DNA of 64,000 bases, taken from positions 1 to 64,000 of the forward strand of contig NZ_JADIJC010000011.1 in the NCBI RefSeq assembly GCF_015278255.1, read 5' to 3'. This DNA is from Microbacterium hibisci. Lineage in GTDB: Bacteria; Actinomycetota; Actinomycetes; Actinomycetales; Microbacteriaceae. Position numbers and translations under genes: made by a program. Positions within the stretch are counted from its first letter, which is position 1. Every line of letters begins with the position of its first letter. The notes under the pieces were generated by a model that had not been told where the DNA came from, ran no database searches, and saw nothing but the letters and a program-made list of their open reading frames with translations. Positions 1-7,994 of this stretch are shown here, in pieces.

Positions 1-191
1 AGAGCGATGTGGACCGTCTGCTGGGCGATGACTTCAAGACGCAGCACGCGTCGGGCAAGTTCGGTGAGGGGTACAACGAGCTGACCACGGGTCTGGAGAA
101 GGCCATCGAGGGCATCTCCGACATGGGCGAGTCGCTGCGCAAGATGATGCAGGCGATCAAGGACACCGACCAGGCCCTCGCCGGCAACTGA
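1..191 (+). CDS. WXG100-family (ESX-like) small protein, 3' part only
   Basis: The reading frame enters from the left edge and ends at TGA 189-191, leaving 62 codons of a protein that would be about 95 residues. It is nearly identical to the complete gene at 38899-39186: only two base differences are seen over the shared stretch, both silent. That complete copy has the size and all-helical character of WXG100 proteins, which are secreted as dimers by type VII systems. The visible part is the second helix of the hairpin and the C-terminal tail. It heads a run of same-strand genes to 4448 (cluster A). The start lies outside the window. The family call rests on the complete paralogue and on context. 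Confidence 0.8.
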   Translation, partial: SDVDRLLGDDFKTQHASGKFGEGYNELTTGLEKAIEGISDMGESLRKMMQAIKDTDQALAGN

Positions 192-200
192 TCTTCCGGG

Positions 201-234
201 GCGGATGCCGCTGGCCTCGGTCCGCGGCATCCGC
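201..234 (+). terminator. GGATGCC-type hairpin after the WXG100 gene
   Basis: GCGGATGCCGC at 201-211 pairs perfectly with GCGGCATCCGC at 224-234 around a 12-nt loop. There is no T-run. It could end or attenuate transcription between the abundant WXG100 product and the downstream genes. The same place in cluster B (39198-39228) holds a hairpin built on the same heptamer. Confidence 0.5.
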
Positions 235-308
235 TCGTTCCGCGAAACGGCGCCCCACGTGCAAGGGTCGTCCGGATCTGACGGCAACCACACGACGCGG
301 AGGGCCAC

Positions 309-596
309 ATGGCCGGCATGGTGAAGCTCGACCTCGGGGCGATCGCCGACACGGCGACCGATGCCGACCGGATCCGTCGCACCTTCGACGACTCCGACGA
401 CTCCTCGCGCGCCGCCGCGGACGCGTGCGGCCACGCCGACCTCGCCGACACCGTCCGGCGGTTCGCCACGACCTGGGATGACCGCCGTCGCGGCATGTCG
501 GACGCCCTCGGCACGCTCGCCGGCGTGCTCCGCGACATCCACACCGCCTTCGAAGACCTCGACCGCACGCTCGGCGAGTCGGCAGGAGCCCGCTGA
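309..596 (+). CDS. small helical WXG100-like partner protein (cluster A)
   Basis: This is a 95-residue protein with no signal peptide or membrane segment, predicted almost wholly helical. A central TTWDDRR segment lies where WXG100 proteins carry the turn between their two helices, and it corresponds to SWNDKR in the 110-residue protein at 39270, which holds the same place in cluster B. The stop is one base before the start of the next gene, so the two are probably translated together. A role as heterodimer partner of the first WXG100 protein, or as chaperone of the large protein that follows, is inference. ATG 309 follows GGAGGG at 299-304. Confidence 0.7.
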   Translation: MAGMVKLDLGAIADTATDADRIRRTFDDSDDSSRAAADACGHADLADTVRRFATTWDDRRRGMSDALGTLAGVLRDIHTAFEDLDRTLGESAGAR

Positions 597-597
597 C

Positions 598-2454
598 ATG
601 GAGCGACTCGACGGCGATCCGGTGGTGCTGCGCCGCACCGGGCAGCGCTACGCCGAGACAGCGGAGGCGATCCGCTCCGCCGTGGCGACGCTGCACCAGA
701 TCTCGAACCGCGGGCCGATGGTGAGCGTGGCGATCGACCGGGTGCGCAGGGATGCCGCACAGCTGGCCCGCGAGATCTCGCAGGCCGAGCGGCGGTATGC
801 CGAGACCGGCGAGGCGCTGTCGGAGTACGCCGAGGCGCTGCAGTCGGCGCAGGACGACGCCGCCCGGGCCATCGCCGACCGAGAGGCGGCGGATGCCGAC
901 CGTGCGTCGGCGGCGTCGCGGGCACGATCCGTCCGCTCCGATCTCGGCGACCTCGCAGACGACGCGCCCGCGGGCACGCAGGCCTCGCTCGACGCTGCAC
1001 TCCGATCGGCGCTCACCGGCGTCGAGGACGCGACGGCGGACGCGGCATCCGCTCAGCGCCGCTATGACGAGGCCGTCGCGGATCGTGACCGCGCCGCTCG
1101 GCACGCGATGGCCCGCATCCGCGACGTCGTCGAGGGCAGCGGGCTGAACGACTCGTTCTGGGACGACGTGGGCGGCGTGTTCCACGACGTCGTCGACTTC
1201 CTGGCCGACGCGCTCGACGCGATCGTCGATGCGATCGTCGCGGTGCTCGACGCGATCGCCAAGCTCATCGTGGCCGTGCTCACGGTGATCGCCGCGGTGA
1301 TCGTGCTCGGCCTCGCGATCCTGGCGCTGCTGGTGCTCACGGTGATCGCCCTCGCGCTGCTGGTGGTGGTGCTGCAGATCGTGATGCTGGTCATCACGCT
1401 GGCCCTGCTGCTGGTGGCGGGTCTCGCGCTGCTGGCGATCGCCCTGCTCGCCGCGGTGATCGTCCTCGTCCCCGGGCTGCTGGCGTTCCTGCTGAGCACG
1501 GCGTGGCTGTTCGCCTTCAACCTGGCCACCGGGATGGACCCGGTGCAGGCGCTGGTGCAGGCGGCCATCCCGGCGCTGCTGTTCACCTACCCGGCGCTGT
1601 GGGCGGTGATCGCATGGGCATCGGGCCAAGAGACCGGCACTCCCGACTTCGTCGACACCGCCGCCGTGGAGAGACGCGAGGAGTACTCGTTCGAGACGCT
1701 CTTCGCCGACCTGAAGGACATCGACGAGAACGGACACACGTCGGGCGATCCGAGCACGAACGAGGAGTCGATCGTGCGCATCATCCCCTTCGTGGGACCG
1801 GACGGCGAGATCATCTACCGCGTGCACATCCCGTCCACGCAGCAGTGGACGCCGGGCGGCACGAGCGGCAACGACGTCACCAGCGACATCGTGGCGAAGA
1901 TGAACCAGGCGCAGCAGACGCAGCTCGAGAAGATGGTCATCGACGCCATGCGGCGCGCGAACGTGCCGGACGGGGCGCACGTCATGCTCAGCGGGTGGAG
2001 CCTGGGCGGGATCACCGCGGGCAATCTCGCATCCGATCCCGGATTCTCGAGCACCTACAAGGTGGATGCCATCGTCGTGGCGGGGTCGTCGGTCGACGAT
2101 CTCGACATCCCGCCGTCGACGCGGGTGCTCGACGTCTCGCACACGGTCGATCCCGTCCCGCGCACCGAGAATCCGTTCGCCGGCGACCACTCCGACGATC
2201 CGAACAGGTACAAGATCGACGTGCCGTCGCCCGGCGGGCTGGATTCCGTCGGACACAATGCCGGCTACTACCAGACCACCATGAGGGAACAGGTCGACGA
2301 GGGCCGCAGCGACGTCGGGAGGGCCTTCCTCGCCGACGATCCCTCGGCGGACGACGGCGTGCAGATCAGCGACTACTTCGGCACGCCCGCCACGGTGGGC
2401 GAGAATGGTGAACCGATCGGCGCCTACGACTACGCCTACACCAGAGGAGACTGA
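598..2454 (+). CDS. putative type VII effector: helical N-terminus, membrane block, lipase-like C-terminus
   Basis: The protein has 618 residues. About 180 N-terminal residues are Ala/Glu/Arg-rich helix with a segment RYAETGEALSEYAEALQSAQ that matches the cluster B protein at 39602. A long, very hydrophobic block of several membrane spans follows (about residues 205-345). The C-terminal 200 residues look like an alpha/beta hydrolase: GWSLGG holds a GxSxG nucleophile (Ser468), Asp518 sits in VDPVPR and His553 in VGHNAG, in the right order for a triad. Family knowledge: modular proteins next to WXG100 genes are often secreted toxins. The lipase or phospholipase activity and the export are inferred. 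ATG 598 comes directly after the previous stop; an in-frame GTG/ATG farther upstream would overlap that gene. Confidence 0.65.
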   Translation: MERLDGDPVVLRRTGQRYAETAEAIRSAVATLHQISNRGPMVSVAIDRVRRDAAQLAREISQAERRYAETGEALSEYAEALQSAQDDAARAIADREAADADRASAASRARSVRSDLGDLADDAPAGTQASLDAALRSALTGVEDATADAASAQRRYDEAVADRDRAARHAMARIRDVVEGSGLNDSFWDDVGGVFHDVVDFLADALDAIVDAIVAVLDAIAKLIVAVLTVIAAVIVLGLAILALLVLTVIALALLVVVLQIVMLVITLALLLVAGLALLAIALLAAVIVLVPGLLAFLLSTAWLFAFNLATGMDPVQALVQAAIPALLFTYPALWAVIAWASGQETGTPDFVDTAAVERREEYSFETLFADLKDIDENGHTSGDPSTNEESIVRIIPFVGPDGEIIYRVHIPSTQQWTPGGTSGNDVTSDIVAKMNQAQQTQLEKMVIDAMRRANVPDGAHVMLSGWSLGGITAGNLASDPGFSSTYKVDAIVVAGSSVDDLDIPPSTRVLDVSHTVDPVPRTENPFAGDHSDDPNRYKIDVPSPGGLDSVGHNAGYYQTTMREQVDEGRSDVGRAFLADDPSADDGVQISDYFGTPATVGENGEPIGAYDYAYTRGD

Positions 2455-2457
2455 CGC

Positions 2458-2907
2458 ATGCGACGACTCGCGTTCGCCGCGGTCGCCCTGGCGGCGGCGC
2501 TGGCGCTCGGAGGCTGCGGCCCCGCGGCAGGAGGAGACCCCGAAATGGACGCAGCGGCGATCCAGTCCGAGCTCGTTCAGATCGACGGCGTGACAGACGC
2601 CTCGGTCGGGACCTACAACACCGGTGCGCCCGGACGCCACGCGCTGCGCACCAAGCTCGTCGTCGACGAGGCCGGACTGGCCGATCTGCCCGGGGTGCTC
2701 GATGCCGCGATCGACATCGTGGCGGCCGAGGCGCCCGGGTGGTCGGAGTACGAGTTCTCGGTGTCGGCGGTCGATGAGTCGTCCCCCACGGGCACGGTCT
2801 CGCTGAGCCTCGACAAGCGACTGACCCCGGATGACGTGCCGTACGGCACACTGGGCTCGTCGCTGACCATGACGCCCGACGAGCTCCGGCAGGCCGCGGG
2901 TTCATGA
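2458..2907 (+). CDS. small lipoprotein of the WXG100 cluster A
   Basis: The protein has 149 residues. A signal peptide with a hydrophobic core ends in the lipobox LGGC with Cys20, so the mature protein is predicted to be lipid-anchored outside the membrane. The rest is a compact mixed fold of about 125 residues with no motif I recognise. The gene starts three bases after the lipase-like gene, and its stop overlaps the next start (ATGA). A surface lipoprotein directly after a putative secreted lipase could be its immunity protein; that is inference from position only. Confidence 0.7.
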   Translation: MRRLAFAAVALAAALALGGCGPAAGGDPEMDAAAIQSELVQIDGVTDASVGTYNTGAPGRHALRTKLVVDEAGLADLPGVLDAAIDIVAAEAPGWSEYEFSVSAVDESSPTGTVSLSLDKRLTPDDVPYGTLGSSLTMTPDELRQAAGS

Positions 2908-3575
2908 CCCGTCCTGCGGCGCTGCGCCTGAACCTGCCCGGCACCTGGCGCTCGTTCGAGCTGTCACCCGACGACGACCAGGTGGCGGCCGAGGTCGCCG
3001 ACTTCGTGCGCGAGCGGCTAGGTCGTCGCGACGATCAGGCGACGCTGCGGGCGCAGCAGCGCCTGAGCCTGGGAGCCGCTGTGCGCCGTGCGCGCGACGC
3101 CGGTGCGACGCAGTTCCTCTTCTCTCTGGAGGCGCCCGGCGGGCTCGCCTTCGCGTCGACGGTCGCCGAGTACCGGCCGTCGCTGCCGCTGGGTGAGTCG
3201 ACGGATGCCGCAGCCCTCGTCGACCGGCTGGTCGGCGTGCTGGCATCCGAGGTCGGCGCCGACCCTGATCAGCGGTGGGAGGCGTTCGAGCTGGCCGGGG
3301 GAGCGGTGTTCGAGCGGGAGGGCGGACTGGTCCTGCGACGGGATCGCCGGCTCGCGGCATCCGATCCCGAACGCGATGCGCCGGTCACCGTCGTGGACTA
3401 CTGGCTGACCGAGCCGGGCCACAGCCGCGTGGTGCTCGTCAGCTTCACCACTGTGCTCAGCGAGCTGGCGCCGCTCCTGATCGACCTGTTCGACGCGGTG
3501 GTCGGTGACGCGCAGTGGATCGCGCAGGATGCGCTCGCGGCGCTCCGCGCCGAGCTGCGAGCGGACTCCCGATGA
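2904..3575 (+). CDS. uncharacterised cytoplasmic protein, paralogous in layout to 41396-41980
   Basis: The protein has 223 residues, with no signal peptide or membrane span. It begins LNLPGTWRSF and continues with a helix, a strand-rich middle (FLFSLEAPGG, LAFASTVAEY) and a final helix. The 194-residue product at 41396 in cluster B has the same plan: PPGWVRY, then a helix, then IYLP, then a C-terminal strand and helix. Both follow the large helical membrane protein of their operon. I do not recognise a named family. A chaperone or immunity role is possible but unsupported beyond the conserved position. The start overlaps the previous stop (ATGA). Confidence 0.65.
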   Translation: MTRPAALRLNLPGTWRSFELSPDDDQVAAEVADFVRERLGRRDDQATLRAQQRLSLGAAVRRARDAGATQFLFSLEAPGGLAFASTVAEYRPSLPLGESTDAAALVDRLVGVLASEVGADPDQRWEAFELAGGAVFEREGGLVLRRDRRLAASDPERDAPVTVVDYWLTEPGHSRVVLVSFTTVLSELAPLLIDLFDAVVGDAQWIAQDALAALRAELRADSR

Positions 3576-3611
3576 CGGGGCGGCGTGAGCTCGACCGCTT
3601 CACGAGGTGAC

Positions 3612-4448
3612 ATGGCAGATCTGACCGCCGACATCGGAGCCGAACTCAGGACGCGGCTCCCCGACCTGCGTTCGCACAAGAAGCTCGACGCCGTCGTGGC
3701 GGCCTCGCGTGCGGCGGTCCTCGTCGCCGTGCCCCGGCTGCGGGGCGAGCACGACGCGGTGGTCGCGCGACGTGGTCCCGCGCGCCCGGGCAGACCGAGC
3801 CTTTGGACCCCCCGCGAGGTGCTCGCTTTGGCCGCGTTGCTGACCGGGTTCATCGCAGCGGCCCTGGTGCTTCCCTCGCCTCGAAACGGACGTCCCGCCC
3901 TGGGGGTGGACAACGCGGCGCTGTGGGTGGGCGTCCTCGCCGCCGCCACGCTCATCGTCTTCGCGCTGCTCGAGCCGGGACGCCGCGACTCGCTGCTGTT
4001 CGGAGCCCACACGCGCAACGCCCCGAAAATGTACATCTTCCTCGCGGTGCTGTGGGCGCTGGTGTTCGCCTACATGCTCGCGAACTGGGACGACGTCGAT
4101 CGGTGGGAGCCCGCGCTGCCGACGACGGGTCTCGTCCTCCTCGGCGCGTCGATCGTCGGCATCGCCGTGCTGGCCGTCGTCGCTCGTCGTCACGACAAGG
4201 CTGCGCTGGCAGAACCCGACGTGGCGGCCAAGGACGACTGGGGTCGCTCGGCGAAGGACGCCGACCCCGTCGAGGAGTGGTGGGTCGCTCTGCCGGCCAA
4301 GCTCAGTCCCGCCGAGCGGGGTGCCGCCGACCGGTCCTATCGCGCCGCTCTCGACGTCCTCGAGCGCGAGCAGCTGATCCGTCCTGCGGACGGGAAGCGC
4401 CTGCGGCGGAAGAACCCGCCCGTCGTCTGGCGAGGAGACGCCGGATGA
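3612..4448 (+). CDS. membrane protein with four predicted spans (cluster A)
   Basis: The protein has 278 residues. About 65 N-terminal residues are polar and helical. Four hydrophobic segments follow (LALAALLTGFIAAALVL, ALWVGVLAAATLIVFALL, IFLAVLWALVFAYML and GLVLLGASIVGIAVLAVVA), then a charged cytoplasmic C-terminus of about 85 residues that includes DPVEEWWVALP. I prefer ATG 3612, preceded by GAGGTG, over an in-frame GTG nine codons upstream. No family is recognised. It is the last gene of cluster A, and the next gene, rpsL, has its own promoter. Confidence 0.6.
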   Translation: MADLTADIGAELRTRLPDLRSHKKLDAVVAASRAAVLVAVPRLRGEHDAVVARRGPARPGRPSLWTPREVLALAALLTGFIAAALVLPSPRNGRPALGVDNAALWVGVLAAATLIVFALLEPGRRDSLLFGAHTRNAPKMYIFLAVLWALVFAYMLANWDDVDRWEPALPTTGLVLLGASIVGIAVLAVVARRHDKAALAEPDVAAKDDWGRSAKDADPVEEWWVALPAKLSPAERGAADRSYRAALDVLEREQLIRPADGKRLRRKNPPVVWRGDAG

Positions 4449-4511
4449 CGCACGGCGGTGACGTCTCGTGAGAGCTCCGGCGCCGCCCGGTCCCCGGCAT
4501 CCGCTCCGCGT

Positions 4512-4540
4512 TTGCCGCACCCCCGAAACCCACGTATCAT
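4512..4540 (+). promoter_or_regulatory. probable promoter of the str operon
   Basis: TTGCCG (4512-4517), a 17-base spacer and TATCAT (4535-4540) fit a housekeeping sigma promoter. Transcription would begin near 4547, giving an rpsL leader of about 240 nt. The same -35 hexamer and spacer occur upstream of infA (56306-56334). Confidence 0.6.
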
Positions 4541-4785
4541 AGATCGGGTGTGCGCTCACGCGCGCCGTCCGACGTGCCTCGGCGTGTCGACGGCCGAGCG
4601 GGCGCCGCATCTCAGGGAACGGCCTGCGAACAGGCCACCCCCACGGCATATCCACCAACAAAAGCTCGGCACCATCCTGTCGCGCCGGTGGATCCACGTG
4701 AGCCCGCAGCGTCATGAATCGCAAGATCCGGATGCCGCGGGGGAGACCACGACGCTGTCACCGTGCAGCACAACAAGGAGAGAAC
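4541..4785 (+). other. rpsL 5' leader, no gene seen
   Basis: About 245 bases separate the promoter and the rpsL start. I see no convincing reading frame. An in-frame ATG 24 codons upstream of rpsL would add an Arg-rich stretch foreign to S12. The leader ends in AAGGAGA at 4775-4781, the rpsL ribosome binding site. Leader length suggests post-transcriptional control, but no specific S7-type site could be assigned by eye. Confidence 0.5.
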
Positions 4786-5154
4786 GTGCCAACCATTCAG
4801 CAGTTGGTTCGCAAGGGCCGCTCGCCCAAGGTCGCGAAGACCAAGGCGCCCGCGCTCAAGGCGAACCCGCAGCAGGCGGGTGTCTGCACCCGCGTGTACA
4901 CGACCACCCCGAAGAAGCCGAACTCGGCGATGCGCAAGGTCGCCCGTGTCAAGCTCCGCAACGGCACCGAGGTCACCGCGTACATCCCAGGCGAGGGCCA
5001 CAACCTGCAGGAGCACTCGCTCGTGCTCGTCCGCGGCGGTCGTGTGAAGGACCTCCCCGGTGTCCGCTACAAGATCGTCCGCGGTGCGCTCGACACCCAG
5101 GCTGTCAAGAACCGTAAGCAGGCTCGCAGCCGCTACGGCGCGAAGAAGGGCTGA
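4786..5154 (+). CDS. rpsL: 30S ribosomal protein S12
   Basis: The protein has 122 residues and normal S12 length. It shapes the decoding centre of the small subunit. The loops [12 protein letters not shown] and [12 protein letters not shown] are intact, with Lys43 and Lys88 in the forms associated with streptomycin sensitivity and Asp89 at the usual methylthiolation position. The GTG start at 4786 was chosen because AAGGAGA lies just upstream and the protein then begins [10 protein letters not shown], as in other S12. It is the first gene of the str block and is followed by rpsG after five bases. Confidence 0.97.
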   Translation: MPTIQQLVRKGRSPKVAKTKAPALKANPQQAGVCTRVYTTTPKKPNSAMRKVARVKLRNGTEVTAYIPGEGHNLQEHSLVLVRGGRVKDLPGVRYKIVRGALDTQAVKNRKQARSRYGAKKG

Positions 5155-5159
5155 GAAAG

Positions 5160-5630
5160 ATGCCTCGTAAGGGACCCGCCCCGAAGCGCCCCGTCGTCAA
5201 CGACCCGGTGTACGGCGCCCCCGTCGTCACCCAGCTCGTCAACAAGATCCTCGTCGACGGCAAGAAGTCGATCGCCGAGTCGATCGTCTACACCGCCCTG
5301 CGCGGTGTGGAGGCCAAGAACGGTCAGGACGCCGTCGCGACGCTCAAGAAGGCGCTCGACAACGTGCGCCCGACCCTCGAGGTCAAGAGCCGCCGCGTCG
5401 GTGGCTCGACCTACCAGGTGCCAGTCGAGGTCAAGCCTCACCGCGCCAACACGCTCGCCCTCCGCTGGCTCGTGAGCTACGCCAAGGGCCGTCGTGAGAA
5501 GACGATGACCGAGCGCCTCCAGAACGAGATCCTGGACGCCTCGAACGGCCTCGGTGCCGCGGTCAAGCGCCGCGAAGACACCCACAAGATGGCCGAGTCG
5601 AACCGCGCCTTCGCGCACTACCGCTGGTAA
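5160..5630 (+). CDS. rpsG: 30S ribosomal protein S7
   Basis: The protein has 156 residues, full length. It binds the 3' major domain of 16S rRNA and helps form the head and E site of the 30S subunit. It begins [12 protein letters not shown] and carries the conserved [16 protein letters not shown] and RRLVSYA-like segment (here [16 protein letters not shown]). ATG 5160 is five bases after the rpsL stop. A strong inverted repeat follows directly and separates it from fusA. Confidence 0.97.
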   Translation: MPRKGPAPKRPVVNDPVYGAPVVTQLVNKILVDGKKSIAESIVYTALRGVEAKNGQDAVATLKKALDNVRPTLEVKSRRVGGSTYQVPVEVKPHRANTLALRWLVSYAKGRREKTMTERLQNEILDASNGLGAAVKRREDTHKMAESNRAFAHYRW

Positions 5631-5634
5631 GCCG

Positions 5635-5682
5635 CTTCGACAGGCTCAGCGACCGGTTCGCCGGTCCCTGAGCCTGTCGAAG
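5635..5682. repeat. long inverted repeat with UUCG loop (CTTCGACAGGCTCAG family)
   Basis: CTTCGACAGGCTCAG (5635-5649) pairs with its exact complement at 5668-5682, and the inner GACCGG / CCGGTC (5651-5656, 5661-5666) closes a TTCG tetraloop with one C/C mismatch between the arms. A second member lies after rpmJ (56852-56893). It may act as an intercistronic RNA stabiliser or an attenuator between rpsG and fusA, or be a dispersed REP-like element. Confidence 0.75.
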
Positions 5683-5725
5683 GGCCGCCCGCCCAGAATC
5701 ACCCACAACCGGTAAGGACACCCCC

Positions 5726-7840
5726 GTGGCACAAGAAGTGCTCACCGACCTCCACAAGGTCCGCAACATCGGCATCATGGCGCACATCGATGCCGGCAAG
5801 ACGACGACGACCGAGCGCATCCTGTTCTACACGGGCGTCAACCACAAGATCGGCGAGACGCACGACGGCGCTGCCACCACCGACTGGATGGAGCAGGAGC
5901 AGGAGCGCGGCATCACGATCACGTCGGCCGCCGTCACCTGCTTCTGGAACAAGAACCAGATCAACATCATCGACACGCCCGGCCACGTCGACTTCACGGT
6001 CGAGGTCGAGCGTTCGCTGCGCGTCCTCGACGGCGCGGTCGCGGTCTTCGACGGCAAGGAGGGCGTCGAGCCCCAGTCCGAGACCGTGTGGCGTCAGGCC
6101 GACAAGTACGACGTTCCCCGCATCTGCTTCGTCAACAAGATGGACAAGCTGGGCGCCGACTTCTACTTCACGGTCGACACCATCGTCAACCGCCTGAAGG
6201 CCAAGCCGCTCGTGCTCCAGCTGCCCATCGGCTCGGAGAGCGACTTCGTGGGTGTCATCGACCTCGTCGAGATGCGCGCGCTGGTCTGGCCCGGCGACGC
6301 CAAGGGCGACGTGACCATGGGCGCGAAGTACGAGATCCAGGAGATCCCGGCCGACCTCGCCGACAAGGCCGCGGAGTACCGCGAGATCCTGCTCGAGACC
6401 GTCGCCGAGTCCGACGAGGAGCTTCTCGAGAAGCACTTCGGCGGCGAGGAGCTCACGGTCGCCGAGATCAAGGCCGCGATCCGCAAGCTCACCATCGCCT
6501 CGGAGCTGTACCCGGTCCTCTGCGGCTCGGCGTTCAAGAACCGCGGCGTGCAGCCGATGCTCGACGCCGTCGTGGACTACCTCCCGTCGCCCCTCGACGT
6601 CCCCGCCATCGAGGCGAAGGACCCGAAGGACGAAGAGGTCATCATCGAGCGTCACGCCGACCGTGACGAGCCGTTCGCGGCGCTCGCGTTCAAGATCGTG
6701 ACGCACCCGTTCTTCGGTCGCCTCACCTACATCCGCGTGTACTCGGGTCACCTCGACTCGGGCGCCCAGGTCGTGAACGCGACCAAGGGCAAGAAGGAGC
6801 GCATCGGGAAGATCTTCCAGATGCACGCCAACAAGGAGATGCCGGTCGACTCGGTCACCGCCGGTCACATCTACGCGGTCATCGGCCTCAAGGACACCAC
6901 CACCGGTGACACCCTGGCCGACTCGAACAACCAGGTCGTCCTCGAGTCGATGACGTTCCCGGAGCCGGTCATCGAGGTCGCGATCGAGCCGAAGACCAAG
7001 GCCGACCAGGAGAAGCTGGGTCTGGCGATCCAGAAGCTCGCCGAAGAGGACCCGACGTTCCGCGTCGAGCAGAACGCCGAGACCGGCCAGACGGTCATCA
7101 AGGGCATGGGCGAGCTGCACCTCGACATCCTCGTGGACCGCATGAAGCGCGAGTTCAAGGTCGAGGCCAACGTCGGCAAGCCGCAGGTGGCGTACCGCGA
7201 GACGATCCGCAAGATCGTCGAGCGTCACGACTACACCCACAAGAAGCAGACCGGTGGATCCGGCCAGTTCGCGAAGATCCAGTTCGCGCTCGAGCCCCTC
7301 GAGGTCACGGCCGACAAGATCTACGAGTTCGAGAACAAGGTCACCGGTGGCCGCATCCCGCGCGAGTACATCGGCCCCACCGACCAGGGCTTCCAGGACG
7401 CCATGAACGTCGGCGTGCTCGCCGGCTACCCCATGGTGGGCGTGAAGGCGATCCTGCTCGACGGTGCGTCGCACGACGTCGACTCGTCCGAGATGGCGTT
7501 CAAGATCGCCGGCTCGATGGGCTTCAAGGAGGCCGTCCGCAAGGCGAACCCCGTCATCCTCGAGCCGCTCATGGCCGTCGAGGTGCGTACTCCCGAGGAG
7601 TACATGGGCGACGTCATCGGCGACCTGAACTCGCGTCGTGGCCAGATCCAGTCGATGGAGGACGCCCAGGGCGTCAAGGTCGTCCGCGCGCTGGTGCCGC
7701 TTTCCGAGATGTTCGGCTACATCGGCGACCTGCGCTCGAAGACCTCGGGCCGTGCCGTGTACTCGATGGAGTTCGACAGCTACGCCGAGGTTCCTCGCAA
7801 CGTGGCCGACGAGATCATCCAGAAGGTCAAGGGCGAGTGA
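5726..7840 (+). CDS. fusA: translation elongation factor G
   Basis: The protein has 704 residues, the usual EF-G length. It is the GTPase that drives translocation of tRNA and mRNA, and with RRF it recycles ribosomes. The GTPase motifs are complete: AHIDAGKT (residues 19-26), the switch [10 protein letters not shown] and NKMDK. Domain IV carries the conserved [11 protein letters not shown] segment, followed by the domain V core. The GTG start is preceded by GGTAAGGA. A GGATGCC-type hairpin closes the gene, and tuf follows after 154 bases, probably with its own promoter as well. Confidence 0.97.
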   Translation: MAQEVLTDLHKVRNIGIMAHIDAGKTTTTERILFYTGVNHKIGETHDGAATTDWMEQEQERGITITSAAVTCFWNKNQINIIDTPGHVDFTVEVERSLRVLDGAVAVFDGKEGVEPQSETVWRQADKYDVPRICFVNKMDKLGADFYFTVDTIVNRLKAKPLVLQLPIGSESDFVGVIDLVEMRALVWPGDAKGDVTMGAKYEIQEIPADLADKAAEYREILLETVAESDEELLEKHFGGEELTVAEIKAAIRKLTIASELYPVLCGSAFKNRGVQPMLDAVVDYLPSPLDVPAIEAKDPKDEEVIIERHADRDEPFAALAFKIVTHPFFGRLTYIRVYSGHLDSGAQVVNATKGKKERIGKIFQMHANKEMPVDSVTAGHIYAVIGLKDTTTGDTLADSNNQVVLESMTFPEPVIEVAIEPKTKADQEKLGLAIQKLAEEDPTFRVEQNAETGQTVIKGMGELHLDILVDRMKREFKVEANVGKPQVAYRETIRKIVERHDYTHKKQTGGSGQFAKIQFALEPLEVTADKIYEFENKVTGGRIPREYIGPTDQGFQDAMNVGVLAGYPMVGVKAILLDGASHDVDSSEMAFKIAGSMGFKEAVRKANPVILEPLMAVEVRTPEEYMGDVIGDLNSRRGQIQSMEDAQGVKVVRALVPLSEMFGYIGDLRSKTSGRAVYSMEFDSYAEVPRNVADEIIQKVKGE

Positions 7841-7847
7841 TCGCCCC

Positions 7848-7877
7848 GGATGCCGGGGGCAGCGGCCCCCGGCATCC
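7848..7877 (+). terminator. hairpin after fusA
   Basis: GGATGCCGGGGGC (7848-7860) pairs perfectly with 7865-7877 around a 4-base loop. No T-run follows. It could be a terminator or a partial attenuator before tuf. It belongs to the GGATGCC-based hairpin set. Confidence 0.6.
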
Positions 7878-7896
7878 GTCCACAACTTCACACCGC

Positions 7897-7926
7897 TTCA
7901 ACAGAACCCCTCTACTAAGCTAGAGA
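7897..7926 (+). promoter_or_regulatory. possible tuf promoter
   Basis: TTCAAC (7897-7902), an 18-base spacer and TAGAGA (7921-7926) lie in an AT-richer stretch between the fusA hairpin and tuf. The match is moderate. The case rests mainly on the placement after a strong hairpin and on the need for high tuf expression. Confidence 0.35.
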
Positions 7927-7994
7927 AATCCCCGTAGACGACCGGCGCACACCAGCGCCCGGAACCTCTACACGAACGTCCTGAGGAGGACCCA

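Noticed and set aside
157..2640. An 827-codon minus-strand frame opposite cluster A
   Set aside because: Composition of a shadow frame (Arg/His/Asp runs) and no ribosome binding site; the plus-strand genes have clear motifs.
4714..4785. Upstream extension of rpsL by 24 codons
   Set aside because: The Arg-rich extension is foreign to S12, and AAGGAGA marks GTG 4786 as the start.
5699..7891. A 730-codon minus-strand frame opposite fusA
   Set aside because: Mirror frame of a highly expressed GC-rich gene; Leu/Val/Asp/Arg-rich, with no domain.
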